Shown here piece after piece: positions 27,057 to 35,472 of a stretch of DNA of 64,000 nt. The stretch is taken from assembly GCA_009838175.1 (NCBI GenBank), contig VXSB01000056.1:19684-83683 (forward strand). Reading direction: 5' to 3'. The stretch's first letter is position 1; every line of letters starts with the position of its first letter. The position numbers and the translations under genes are program-made. The stretch comes from Chloroflexota bacterium. Its GTDB lineage: Bacteria; Chloroflexota; Dehalococcoidia; Lucifugimonadales; Lucifugimonadaceae. A model generated the notes under the pieces. The model searched no databases. It worked only from the letters and a program-made list of their open reading frames with translations, and was not told where the DNA came from.

Positions 27057-27177
27057 AACTCCAGACTCGTTGCTTAGAAACGCAGAGGATGCATTTGGAC
27101 AACCGACATGCCACTGAAAACTAGCATTTCAAAATAGGGTCCAAGCCTCGCAGTACGGATACTCCACCACATTCCTC

Positions 27178-28326
27178 ATGAAACTAATCCTCGCAACTAC
27201 CGTCATCCTCACCGCCGCAACCTTCCTCCTCACTGCCTGCACCTCCGATAGCGGTGCCAATGAGATCGCTGTCGAACGCGCCCAAGCCACTGCAGAGGCT
27301 GCAATCATCGATCGCAACAATGCCATCTCGGAACGAGACGCAGCCATCCAACGTGCCGACCAAGCCGAAAGGTCCGCGAACCGCCTCGCCGCCATCAAGG
27401 AACGCGGGGATGTCGTCTGCGCAACTGGCAACGACACTCCCGGATTTCACTCGCTCGACGCATCAGGGAAGAGCATCGGTTTCGATGTAGACCTCTGCCG
27501 TGCCGTCGCAGCTGCAGTCCTCGGTGATGCCGATGCCGTCGAGTTCAGGTTCACTGACCTCGTTGAACGCGGTCCCGCGTTGCAATCCGGCGAGATCGAC
27601 CTCATGAACCTCACAACTACATGGACATCGACTCGCGACGTAGCCTGGGGCAACTTCGCGCCCGTAATGTTCTACGACGGGCAGGGATTCATGGCGACGA
27701 AAGCGTCTGGAGTAACGTCCGCCCTCGAACTGGGAGGTGCAGCAGTATGCGTAACTGCTGGAACCACCACAGAGCTGAATCTAGCTGATTACTTCCGCCA
27801 GAACAATTTGGACTACTCCCCAACAGTCTTCGAACAATCGGATGTCGCTTTCGACTCCTACACAGCAGGGCAGTGCGACGCGTTTACCACTGACCGATCG
27901 GCGTTGGCATCGCTGTTGACGACGCTTCCCAACCCGGACGAACACTTAATCCTCCCCGAAATCGTCTCTGAAGAACCGTTGACCCCTGTCATCCCCCACG
28001 GCGACGAAGCCTGGTTCGACGTCGTCAAGATCGTCATGGCCGGAATCATCTACGCCGAGGCATACGGTATCGACAGCACTAACGTTGATGCCATGGCCGC
28101 CGGCGACAACATCAAGGCGAAACGACTGCTAGGTTCTGAAGGCGACTTTGGCCAAGAAGCTCTCGGCCTCGAGAAGACATTCATGCAAGACGTGATCAAG
28201 CAAGTGGGAAACTACGGGGAAATCTACGAGCGCAACCTAGGCGTAAACGGGATTGGGTTGCCACGTGAGGGCCGCAACGACCTATGGATCAATGGCGGCC
28301 AGATATACGCCGCACCATTACGGTGA
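27178..28326 (+). CDS. Amino-acid ABC transporter substrate-binding lipoprotein 1
   Basis: A 382-residue family-3 solute-binding protein of the general L-amino-acid (AapJ/BztA) type. The signal ends at a lipobox LLTAC (Cys21). An Ala/Glu/Arg-rich probable coiled coil (residues about 30-70) spaces the binding domain from the membrane. The binding domain begins IKERGDVVCATGNDTPGF and includes the SIGFDVDLCRAVAAAVLG and NYGEIYERNLG blocks. It should deliver amino acids to the permeases at 29917-32746. A second, paralogous binding protein follows. Confidence 0.93.
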   Translation: MKLILATTVILTAATFLLTACTSDSGANEIAVERAQATAEAAIIDRNNAISERDAAIQRADQAERSANRLAAIKERGDVVCATGNDTPGFHSLDASGKSIGFDVDLCRAVAAAVLGDADAVEFRFTDLVERGPALQSGEIDLMNLTTTWTSTRDVAWGNFAPVMFYDGQGFMATKASGVTSALELGGAAVCVTAGTTTELNLADYFRQNNLDYSPTVFEQSDVAFDSYTAGQCDAFTTDRSALASLLTTLPNPDEHLILPEIVSEEPLTPVIPHGDEAWFDVVKIVMAGIIYAEAYGIDSTNVDAMAAGDNIKAKRLLGSEGDFGQEALGLEKTFMQDVIKQVGNYGEIYERNLGVNGIGLPREGRNDLWINGGQIYAAPLR

Positions 28327-28561
28327 TGTCCGTTTCCCAACTCGCTTTATCCTCTCAGTACTGCCCGAACTTACCTCCGATATCCCTCTCCTACAAAGCA
28401 GATAACGCTCGATTCGCCTCGTCTAATCAGCCAGCGATTATTTCGCGACCATGTATCACTGATTAACCCTCACTTCGCGTAAACTTGATTCCATAAGCGT
28501 GCATCGATATGTTTCTGAGAACATTGCTCGCGAAGCAAAAAACGGAAGGGACACACATCAC

Positions 28562-29797
28562 ATGAAAACAAAACTGCTGATCGCAATGCTCGCGATGGTA
28601 TCGGTCTTCGCAGTCGCATTCAGCGCCTGTACCGATGACTCGGGACCAACCGACGCCGATCTCCAGAACGCGCAAGCTACCGCTTCAGCCGCACAGTCGG
28701 CACTTAGTGACGCTAACGCACGAGCGGATGCTGCCGAAGCCCGCGCTGACGAGGCCGACAAGATGGCCGAAGACGCCAAAATGATGGCCGATGAAGCAAT
28801 GATGTCGATGGAAGACACCGCCGGTCGACTCGCCCAGGTCCAAGACCGTGGACATATCATCTGCGCCAGCCGTAACGATGTTCCGGGATACGGCTCTCTA
28901 GACGACGCCGGACGAAACGTCGGCTTTGACATCGACCTCTGCCGAGCACTAGCAACCGCCGTCCTAGGCGATCCTGAAGCGATCGAGATCCAGTTCATCA
29001 CCGCTGCTGAGCGTGGCCCGACCATCCAGTCCGGTGAAGTCGACATGCTTGTCCGAACCGTCACCTGGACCACCAGCCGTGACGCGCAGTGGGGCAACTA
29101 CGCTCAGACCATGTTCTACGACGGACAGGGCTTTATGGTCCCAGCCGACCTCGGCGTCACATCCGCGTACGAACTCGGCGGCGCCGCCGTCTGTGTAACC
29201 AGCGGTACCACCACCGAACTCAACATGGCTGACTTCTTCCGCCAGAACAACCTCGAATACAACCCCAACGTCTTCGAGGACACGGATGTCGTCCTTGACG
29301 CATACGAGTCCGGCCAATGCGACGTCTTCACAAATGACCGCTCGCAGCTTGCCGCACTTAGAACCGCTCTGCCGAACCCCGATGACCACGTCATCCTCCC
29401 GGAGACGATCTCCGAAGAGCCTCTCGGCCCCGTAGTGCCCCATGGTGACGACCAGTGGTTCGACATCGTCAAGACCGTCATGTCCGGCTTGATCTACGCC
29501 GAGGCCTACGGCATCAACAGCGGAAACGTTGGATCTGTAGCTGCTGGCGACAACGTCAAAGCCAAGAGACTGCTCGGTACTGAAGGAACGATCGGCCAAG
29601 AGGCCCTCGGACTCTCCGAGACCTTCATGCAAGACGTGATCAATGCCGTCGGAAACTACGGCGAGATCTACGACCGCAACCTCGGACCCGACGGAATCGA
29701 CCTCCCCAGAGAGAACGGTCGTAACGCTCTCTGGTCCAACGCTCCTTGCACCGACTGCCCCAAAGGCGGCCAAATCTACGCAGCACCACTGCGCTAG
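28562..29797 (+). CDS. Amino-acid ABC transporter substrate-binding lipoprotein 2
   Basis: A 411-residue paralog of the previous protein. The ATG at 28562 is chosen because a signal peptide and lipobox AFSAC (Cys23) follow at once, and GGAAGGG lies upstream; the frame is open to 28499. The spacer (about 30-90) is an Ala/Asp/Met-rich coiled coil with repeating ADEA/MAEDA units, longer than in copy 1. The binding domain keeps GFDIDLCRALATAVLG and NYGEIYDRNLG. A clear terminator follows its stop, so the binding proteins may be expressed above the permeases. Confidence 0.93.
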   Translation: MKTKLLIAMLAMVSVFAVAFSACTDDSGPTDADLQNAQATASAAQSALSDANARADAAEARADEADKMAEDAKMMADEAMMSMEDTAGRLAQVQDRGHIICASRNDVPGYGSLDDAGRNVGFDIDLCRALATAVLGDPEAIEIQFITAAERGPTIQSGEVDMLVRTVTWTTSRDAQWGNYAQTMFYDGQGFMVPADLGVTSAYELGGAAVCVTSGTTTELNMADFFRQNNLEYNPNVFEDTDVVLDAYESGQCDVFTNDRSQLAALRTALPNPDDHVILPETISEEPLGPVVPHGDDQWFDIVKTVMSGLIYAEAYGINSGNVGSVAAGDNVKAKRLLGTEGTIGQEALGLSETFMQDVINAVGNYGEIYDRNLGPDGIDLPRENGRNALWSNAPCTDCPKGGQIYAAPLR

Positions 29798-29821
29798 AAC
29801 CCGGTCAAACCGGCCAACTCG

Positions 29822-29852
29822 AAGGGGGATGCACACGCATCCCCTTTCTTTT
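29822..29852 (+). terminator. Intrinsic terminator after binding-protein gene
   Basis: An 11-bp stem, 29822-29832 with 29837-29847 (one G-U pair), with loop ACAC and the T-run TTTCTTTT overlapping the right arm's end. It lies 24 bp after the stop codon of the second binding protein and 64 bp before the permease start. It would cut read-through into the permease genes. Confidence 0.85.
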
Positions 29853-29916
29853 GTTACGCGGTTAAACTACACCAAAGTCGTCTTGTGCATCACGACGCGT
29901 TAACGAGAGATCAGCA

Positions 29917-31095
29917 GTGCAGAGCATCCTATACCCCGGCGGCATTCCCCTGTGGCGCAACGTCGTCTTCATCCAGTGGGTCGTCCAGATCATCTCTGCC
30001 ATCGTTGTCATCGCTATCGTCTCTGGATTCATCTTCAACGTCGCAAACGAGATCCAAGACCGCGAGATACCCTTCGGATTCAGCTTCCTAGACGAAGCTG
30101 CTCAAATACCCATCGGCGAATCCGTCATCCAATACGACCCATCGCAGTCGTACCTTTACGGCTTCACCGTCGCCGCACTCAACACGGTCAAAGCATCCGT
30201 TCTCGGGGTCATCCTTGCCACTATGCTCGGCATCATCATCGGTGTCTCGCGACTCTCATCGAACTGGCTCCTCAGTCGACTCGCCCTCGTCTACATCGAG
30301 ACCTTCCGCAATATCCCGCTCCTGATCCAGCTACTCTTCTGGTTTCTCATCATCCTCGAACTCCCAAACGTCCGTGAAGGATACGTCTTTTTCGACGCCT
30401 TCTACCTCAACAACAGCGGTTTCTATCTGCCATGGGCAACACCCCTCGGAGGCTTCTGGCCATGGGCCGTCCTTACCGTCGTAGGCATCGTCGGCGCGGT
30501 GCTCGCCTTCAACTACCTCCAGAAACGAGAAACCGAGACCGGACAGCCAAGCTACCCCATCATCGCCGGATTCGTCATCTTCGTCGTCGTCACCATCATC
30601 GGACTCATCATCTTTACACCGCTCGAACTCGTTATCCCAGAACGACAAGAGGGCCCATTCGGACGCTTGCAGGGCGGAGCCCGATGGTCCGGCAGCTTCT
30701 TCGCACTACTCATCGGACTCGTGGTCTACACCTCCGCATTCATCGCCGAGATCGTCCGCGCCGGCATCCAAGCCGTCAACCGCGGACAGACTGAAGCCGC
30801 ACGATCACTAGGCCTCAACACGAACAACTCTCTACGTTTCGTCATCTTCCCGCAAGCTCTCCGCGTCATCATTCCGCCGCTAATCAGCCAGTACCTCAAT
30901 CTCACCAAGAACTCCAGCCTCGCTGCCGCCATCGGATACCCGGACCTAGTCAGCGTATCCACCACCATGACCCAGATCGCACCCGCAATCTCCCTCATCG
31001 GCATGGTCATGGTCACATACCTCGCAATGAGCCTCTTCTACTCCCTAGTAGGAAACATCTACAACCGCATCACCAGATACGCCGGTGTCGGATAG
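29917..31095 (+). CDS. Amino-acid ABC transporter permease 1 (AapQ-like)
   Basis: A 392-residue inner-membrane permease of the His/Glu/Gln/Arg opine family, BztB/AapQ type. One membrane helix near the N-terminus, then a periplasmic loop, the permease core from about residue 85 (FTVAALNTVKAS), an extra mid-protein region typical of this subfamily, and the EAA loop near RAGIQAVNRGQTEAARSLGL, which contacts the ATPase. Start is GTG at 29917. It overlaps the next permease by 11 bp. Confidence 0.93.
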   Translation: MQSILYPGGIPLWRNVVFIQWVVQIISAIVVIAIVSGFIFNVANEIQDREIPFGFSFLDEAAQIPIGESVIQYDPSQSYLYGFTVAALNTVKASVLGVILATMLGIIIGVSRLSSNWLLSRLALVYIETFRNIPLLIQLLFWFLIILELPNVREGYVFFDAFYLNNSGFYLPWATPLGGFWPWAVLTVVGIVGAVLAFNYLQKRETETGQPSYPIIAGFVIFVVVTIIGLIIFTPLELVIPERQEGPFGRLQGGARWSGSFFALLIGLVVYTSAFIAEIVRAGIQAVNRGQTEAARSLGLNTNNSLRFVIFPQALRVIIPPLISQYLNLTKNSSLAAAIGYPDLVSVSTTMTQIAPAISLIGMVMVTYLAMSLFYSLVGNIYNRITRYAGVG

Positions 31096-32746
31096 CTACT
31101 CATCCATGAACCAGCAGTCCACAAGACCAAACCCCGCACCGCCAGCGATGACTGTCGGCGTGCCCGGATGGATCCGCGCCAACCTATTCAGCTCGCCCAC
31201 CGACGGCATCATCACGATCATCCTTGGATTCGTCGTCGCACTCGCCATATTCCAATCCATCAACTGGGTATTCTTCACCGCTTCATGGGAAGTCGTAACC
31301 TCCCGCATTCCCCTGTACGTCATCGGACGCTACCCCCAAGAGTTCTACTGGCGACCCGAGACCGCCTTGTTACTCATCAGCATCCTCCTCGGAATGGCTT
31401 GGCGACTCTGGGGCGGAATAGCCCGCGGATTCGCTATCGCAATCATCATCGTCACTCTCCTCGCCGGTACCCTCCCATACCTCGGAGTCGACCTCGGAGC
31501 ACCCAGATACGACGCTACAGTCGCACCTGATCCACCGCCAGTATCCCTTAGGGAGAAGAACCGCGACATCTCCGACGCCCAGCGTGCAAACGCAATCGAC
31601 CAAAAGGACATCACCACGCTTACCGGCACCACCTACCTAGCCGGCACTCTTGACGGCGACGAAGACCGCTCCGACTATTACAGCTTCACCATCACCGATG
31701 CGATGAAGTTCAAAACCATCCTCGCCCAACAAGACGCCAACGCCAACCTCTTCCTCGAAGACGTCAACGGCGCAGTCATCCAATCCAGCGATAATTCCGG
31801 CACCTCCGACGACTCCATTACCACCACCATCGATCCCGGCACCTACTATATCCGCGTCGATTCTCAACAGACCGCCGACAACGCATACGTCCTCTCATAT
31901 AGCGTTACCGACCCACCTGACCTCCTCGTAAACCTCCTCTTCATCATCAACTTCCTAGCCGTCGCCATCGGTTACGGACTTGCCACAATACGCGCTATAG
32001 GAACCTTCCGAAACTTCCTCATCCTATCCCTCGTATTTTTCATCGTCTCCGCCATCCTCGTCATCGGAACGAGCTACATTCCCGGACTCGACCCTGTTGC
32101 CACTCAAGACCTCGGCGGACTGACTCTGAACCTCCTCCTCGCCGCAATCGGTATCGTCTGCTCCATACCCATCGGCATCGCACTAGCCCTTGGACGCCGC
32201 AGCCATCTCCCAGTCCTAAAATACGCCTGCGTCGTTTTCATCGAAGTCATCCGCGGCGTCCCGCTCATCACGCTCCTCTTTATGTCGAGGCACATGCTGC
32301 CGCTCACATTCCCCGAGACCGTGAGCATTGACGAGCTATACCTTGCCATGATCACGATTACGCTATTCAGCTCTGCCTACATGGCTGAAAACGTTCGCGG
32401 TGGCATGGCAGCCGTCGCCACCGGTCAGACCGAAGCCGCACACGCCCTCGGACTCCGCGGGTGGCAGACCACAGTATTGATCACCCTCCCCCAAGGCCTA
32501 CGCAACATCATCCCAGCTATAGTTGGGCAGGCCATATCCCTCTTCAAAGACACATCTTTAGTTTTCATCATCGGCATGCTCGACCTCGTCGAAATGGGCC
32601 GAGTAACCATCCAAGGAAACCTCGATTTCGTCGACGACGGACACGAAGTCTACATCTTCATAGCCGCCGTCTTCTGGGTCTTCACCTTCGCAATGTCCTA
32701 CATCTCACGCCGAATAGAAAGAGCCCTAGGAGTAGGCCGAAGATAA
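31085..32746 (+). CDS. Amino-acid ABC transporter permease 2 with PPC-like insert (AapM-like)
   Basis: A 553-residue permease of the BztC/AapM type, longer than usual. The order is: helices near residues 42-62 and 93-130, then a soluble segment at about 135-278, a helix pair at about 280-335, then the permease core with the EAA loop (GGMAAVATGQTEAAHALGL). Residues about 178-275 look like a bacterial pre-peptidase C-terminal (PPC) beta-sandwich: DRSDYYSFTIT, ANLFLEDVNGAV, IDPGTYYIRVDS and AYVLSYSV. It would lie outside the membrane, next to the binding protein. The start is GTG 31085 (overlap with the previous gene) or ATG 31106. Confidence 0.92.
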   Translation: MSDSYSSMNQQSTRPNPAPPAMTVGVPGWIRANLFSSPTDGIITIILGFVVALAIFQSINWVFFTASWEVVTSRIPLYVIGRYPQEFYWRPETALLLISILLGMAWRLWGGIARGFAIAIIIVTLLAGTLPYLGVDLGAPRYDATVAPDPPPVSLREKNRDISDAQRANAIDQKDITTLTGTTYLAGTLDGDEDRSDYYSFTITDAMKFKTILAQQDANANLFLEDVNGAVIQSSDNSGTSDDSITTTIDPGTYYIRVDSQQTADNAYVLSYSVTDPPDLLVNLLFIINFLAVAIGYGLATIRAIGTFRNFLILSLVFFIVSAILVIGTSYIPGLDPVATQDLGGLTLNLLLAAIGIVCSIPIGIALALGRRSHLPVLKYACVVFIEVIRGVPLITLLFMSRHMLPLTFPETVSIDELYLAMITITLFSSAYMAENVRGGMAAVATGQTEAAHALGLRGWQTTVLITLPQGLRNIIPAIVGQAISLFKDTSLVFIIGMLDLVEMGRVTIQGNLDFVDDGHEVYIFIAAVFWVFTFAMSYISRRIERALGVGRR

Positions 32747-32752
32747 AAACAC

Positions 32753-32843
32753 CCCTCACCCCAGCCCTCTCCCACAAGGGGAGAGGGAGCAAGATGCCAC
32801 TAAAATCCCCTCTCCCTCGATGGGAGAGGGCTAGGGTGAGAGT
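32753..32843. repeat. Pair of family 1 repeats in inverted orientation
   Basis: Copy A at 32753-32788 (CCCTCACCCCAG then a CCCTCTCCC stem) and copy B at 32815-32843 (stem then GCTAGGGTGAGAG) face each other across about 26 bp, giving a longer composite palindrome between the second permease and the ATPase gene. Confidence 0.85.
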
Positions 32844-32864
32844 GACCCAGCAAGGAAAACCGCC

Positions 32865-33662
32865 ATGACTACCTCCCTCGAAGAAACGACCGTAACCAAT
32901 CCTGATATCCGCAAAATCCCACTCGAGGACCGTGACGACATCATCGTCTGCGAGAACGTCTACAAGTGGTTCGGAGACTTCTGTGCTGTCAACGATGTCA
33001 CTATGTCGGTGAAGAGGGGAGAGGTGGTTGTCATCTTTGGACCTTCAGGCTCGGGGAAGTCCACATTCATCCGCATGATTAACCGGCTCGAGGAGCATCA
33101 GCAGGGGAAGATCGTGGTTGATGGTATCGAGATGACGAACGATTTGCGCAACCTCGATGCCATCCGACGCGAGGTTGGGATGGTATTTCAGCAGTTCAAT
33201 CTATTCCCGCATCTTTCCGTAATGAGCAACATCACGCTTGCACCGCAACGAGTCCGACACTTGCCGAAGGCTGAGGCCGACGAATTGGCGATGTCGCTAC
33301 TCGAACGTGTCGGCATACCTGAACAGGCTGAAAAGTACCCGGCGGAGCTTTCAGGTGGGCAGCAGCAGCGCGTCGCGATTGCACGAGCATTGGCGATGCA
33401 GCCCGAAATTATGCTGTTCGATGAGCCGACTTCGGCGCTGGATCCGGAGATGATCAAGGAGGTGCTGGATGTTATGCGGGAACTGGCTGATACGGGGATG
33501 ACAATGCTGTGCGTAACGCACGAAATGGGGTTTGCAAGGGAGGTTGCTGACCGCATGGCGATGTTTGACGAGGGACAACTGGTGGAAATCGACACGCCTG
33601 ACCACATCTTCACGAATCCGACTGAGGCGCGTACGCAGCTGTTTTTGGACCAGATTTTGTAG
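32865..33662 (+). CDS. Amino-acid ABC transporter ATP-binding protein (AapP-like)
   Basis: A 265-residue ATPase of the polar amino-acid uptake family. Walker [11 protein letters not shown]-loop [11 protein letters not shown], signature [15 protein letters not shown], Walker [13 protein letters not shown] and the switch His in CVTHEMG are all present. A roughly 20-residue N-terminal leader precedes the domain. It powers the importer formed by the two permeases upstream. A paired palindromic repeat separates it from the permease gene by about 118 bp, so its level may be set separately. Confidence 0.95.
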   Translation: MTTSLEETTVTNPDIRKIPLEDRDDIIVCENVYKWFGDFCAVNDVTMSVKRGEVVVIFGPSGSGKSTFIRMINRLEEHQQGKIVVDGIEMTNDLRNLDAIRREVGMVFQQFNLFPHLSVMSNITLAPQRVRHLPKAEADELAMSLLERVGIPEQAEKYPAELSGGQQQRVAIARALAMQPEIMLFDEPTSALDPEMIKEVLDVMRELADTGMTMLCVTHEMGFAREVADRMAMFDEGQLVEIDTPDHIFTNPTEARTQLFLDQIL

Positions 33663-33698
33663 GTCGGTTCATGCCGCTCATGCCGGAGTTTTGCCGCT

Positions 33699-33895
33699 CA
33701 TGCCGCGAAATTGCCGCTGGAGCGGCAAGTTCACGGTGAGGGGGTTTTACAGTGTCATTCGTAGGCTAGATGTAGGGGATGGATCGGATGTCGGCGCGTA
33801 TTGGGTGTGAGAGTCTGATTTCGTAGGAAATGGGTTTGTGTTTGGAAGTGGAATTTAGAACAAACTTGCCGCTGGAGCGGCAATTTCGCGGCATG
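33699..33895. mobile_element. MITE-like element with 33-bp inverted ends
   Basis: The 33-bp ends 33699-33731 and 33863-33895 are exact inverted copies except for the two central bases. Each end is itself a palindrome built on TTGCCGCT-GG-AGCGGCAA (33711-33728 and 33866-33883). The 131-bp interior has no gene. The size and structure suit a non-autonomous transposable element or a BIME-like pair. No target duplication is evident. Confidence 0.55.
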
Positions 33896-33899
33896 TTTA

Positions 33900-33921
33900 T
33901 TTTTTGAACAAGTTCAAAAAA
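33900..33921. terminator. Palindrome TTTTTTGAAC-AA-GTTCAAAAAA
   Basis: A 10-bp perfect stem around AA, with T and A runs at its ends. It could act as a weak bidirectional terminator between the ATPase gene and the leftward protease region, or as an operator. The stem is AT-rich, so termination is uncertain. Confidence 0.35.
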
Positions 33922-34058
33922 GGCGGTAGGTGCTGATGTCGGGTTTTTCGGTTCGCTCGCTGTGGGGGCGAAAGAAAAATCGACTCACGCGGACTCCTGG
34001 CATTTTCGGTTATCCACGCGACTTGCCGTCTCGGTTTCTACGAACAATTCCCTAGCTG

Positions 34059-34250
34059 TCAAGGCAACATCGTGCGACGTGACACCGCTTTGGGCTGTCG
34101 GTACTTTCCGCCATACGGTTGCCGGGCATCAACGACTCTTCTTTTGATGATCTGCGGTGCGCGGCGACGATTACGCTTGGGTTTCTGAGCTGCGCCGTGA
34201 TCCACAAGGTCGGCAAGCAGATTGGACATATCATTCGGTTGGGAAGTCAC
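34059..34250 (-). CDS. Possible 63-residue basic protein, coupled to the protease gene
   Basis: The GTG start overlaps the protease gene's stop (GTGA), which suggests translational coupling. The product is rich in Arg and Lys (PKRNRRRAPQIIKRR). Its N-terminus, TSQPNDMSNLLADLVD, resembles a segment near the C-terminus of the methylase (TSQLSGMSNLFDELVD), and 12 nucleotides are identical there (CAGATTGGACAT at 34218 and 35641). It may be a real small partner protein or the remnant of a duplicated methylase 3' end. Evidence is limited to position and composition. Confidence 0.35.
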   Translation of the reverse strand: MTSQPNDMSNLLADLVDHGAAQKPKRNRRRAPQIIKRRVVDARQPYGGKYRQPKAVSRRTMLP

Positions 34251-35173
34251 GACATCTCCTCGGTTTCATAGTCGACTGCGCTCCTGAGATACTTGAAGTC
34301 TCTCATGGTGTGTAGCACTACGTCTACATCCTTCAGCGACTGATGATTGGAAAGTAACTTGTCGTACTTTCTAATTCTCTCACGAAGGCTAGGCTCTTTG
34401 CCGAAATCCACAATCGAGAGTTTGAATTCAGATTTCAGAATGTCCATCGAAATCGCGTGCGAGTGACTGTGCCATCGCTCAGGATCGCTAAGCGTTTTGG
34501 CGATCCAAGCAGCGCGTTCCTTCGTAGCGGACTGGTCGGAACTGTCCCTAAACATGAATTTCGGTAGCCAATCCGACAACAGCTGAATTGATCGTCGATG
34601 CTCATGTGACATCTGATCCAGTGTTCCAAGGTCTATAGATTCCAACAACAAATCTTGCTCGATTGGAGATAAACCGGAAGTCGCAGACTTCTCTACGAAT
34701 TTTGCGTACTGCGACAACACTCCCGAAGCAGAAACTGGGTTGCCTCCACGTTCCGTTTCGATTTGGGGGTCGATCGGGCCCAAACGCGAATAATAGTCCA
34801 TGTAAATTGAATCCCCAGACATAACGAAAATCGTGCCCGCCGAATACGCATGCGTGGGAACCACAAAGTCTACGATGTCGTAGTGGTGCCTCAAAGTTTC
34901 AACCATCCGCTGCACCGGCTCCAAGTATCCTCCGGCGGTCGACAGTAGTATTACAGCTCGATTTTGTCGAAGGGACCTCTGTCGTCCTTCGACGAGGTCA
35001 CGCAGTTCGTCATCTGTGTTGCCCAAGAGTAGCCCATAGATTGAGAAAACGTCCGCGTCGAATATCCTTTCGAACACTTCAAGATGGTAATCAAGCATCC
35101 GCTCAGCCAATGCGTCCACTTCAGTCAGATCAAGCAATTCCGACACGAATTTTCCGGGGTTGTCAACGTTCAC
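34247..35173 (-). CDS. SDH-family Clp-fold serine protease
   Basis: A 308-residue protein of the serine dehydrogenase proteinase (SDH_sah) family, a ClpP/SppA-like fold. Visible marks are AVILLSTAGGYLEPVQRM, then VVPTHAYSAGTIFVMSGD with the likely nucleophile Ser in YSAG, and the SRLGPIDPQI block. The N-terminal 70 residues and the C-terminal 100 residues are less typical. Start is GTG at 35173 with GGGAGG 7 bases upstream. It is downstream of, and in the same direction as, the nuclease-methylase gene, 299 bp away. Such proteases occur in defence islands and elsewhere; the partner and substrate are unknown. Confidence 0.75.
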   Translation of the reverse strand: MNVDNPGKFVSELLDLTEVDALAERMLDYHLEVFERIFDADVFSIYGLLLGNTDDELRDLVEGRQRSLRQNRAVILLSTAGGYLEPVQRMVETLRHHYDIVDFVVPTHAYSAGTIFVMSGDSIYMDYYSRLGPIDPQIETERGGNPVSASGVLSQYAKFVEKSATSGLSPIEQDLLLESIDLGTLDQMSHEHRRSIQLLSDWLPKFMFRDSSDQSATKERAAWIAKTLSDPERWHSHSHAISMDILKSEFKLSIVDFGKEPSLRERIRKYDKLLSNHQSLKDVDVVLHTMRDFKYLRSAVDYETEEMS

Positions 35174-35472
35174 TCAAACGCCTCCCTTAACTAAGCTATT
35201 GACCATGTTTAATCTGTCCGACGCGTCCTAGAAATGCGGACAACCTTGGATAATCACACATCCTCTTTTCCACGACTGACCATGTATTATAACATATGTA
35301 TTGTTAAAATGACCTGTGAGGCACATGTGTCTTTTATGAGTTGTGACCGTCGATATCCGTTCGACACACAACTCGAAACAAAACAGACTGCCGTTCGCAA
35401 GTTTTGACTCCGAACTTATCGCAGTACCTGGGTCCGTACTTCAGACCAAGACCGGTCAGAATCCGCCCCCCT
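35174..35472. other. AT-rich intergenic region of the methylase-protease locus
   Basis: 299 bp with no credible gene. It is visibly AT-richer than its surroundings around 35280-35310 and holds the candidate leftward promoter listed separately and the 8-bp palindrome ACATATGT (35292-35299). Its composition supports a separate origin for this locus. Confidence 0.6.
35286..35314 (-). promoter_or_regulatory. Candidate promoter for the protease gene
   Basis: On the minus strand a perfect TATAAT -10 box (35291 to 35286) lies 113 bases before the GTG start. The -35 position at a 17-base spacing reads GGTCAT, a poor match. The flanking AT-rich palindrome ACATATGT could be an operator. Confidence 0.35.

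Larger units (their letters stand above)
33663..34058. other. Non-coding stretch with nested palindromes
   Basis: About 400 bp without a credible gene. It contains two direct GCCGCTCATGCCG copies near 33673-33706, a 197-bp element with inverted ends, and a 22-bp palindrome, each listed separately. From 33922 to 34058 nothing further was recognised. Confidence 0.7.

Noticed and set aside
28964..29836. A 290-codon open frame on the minus strand across the second binding-protein gene
   Set aside because: It is antisense to a clear lipoprotein gene and its product has no recognisable family or signal; it reflects codon bias of the real gene.
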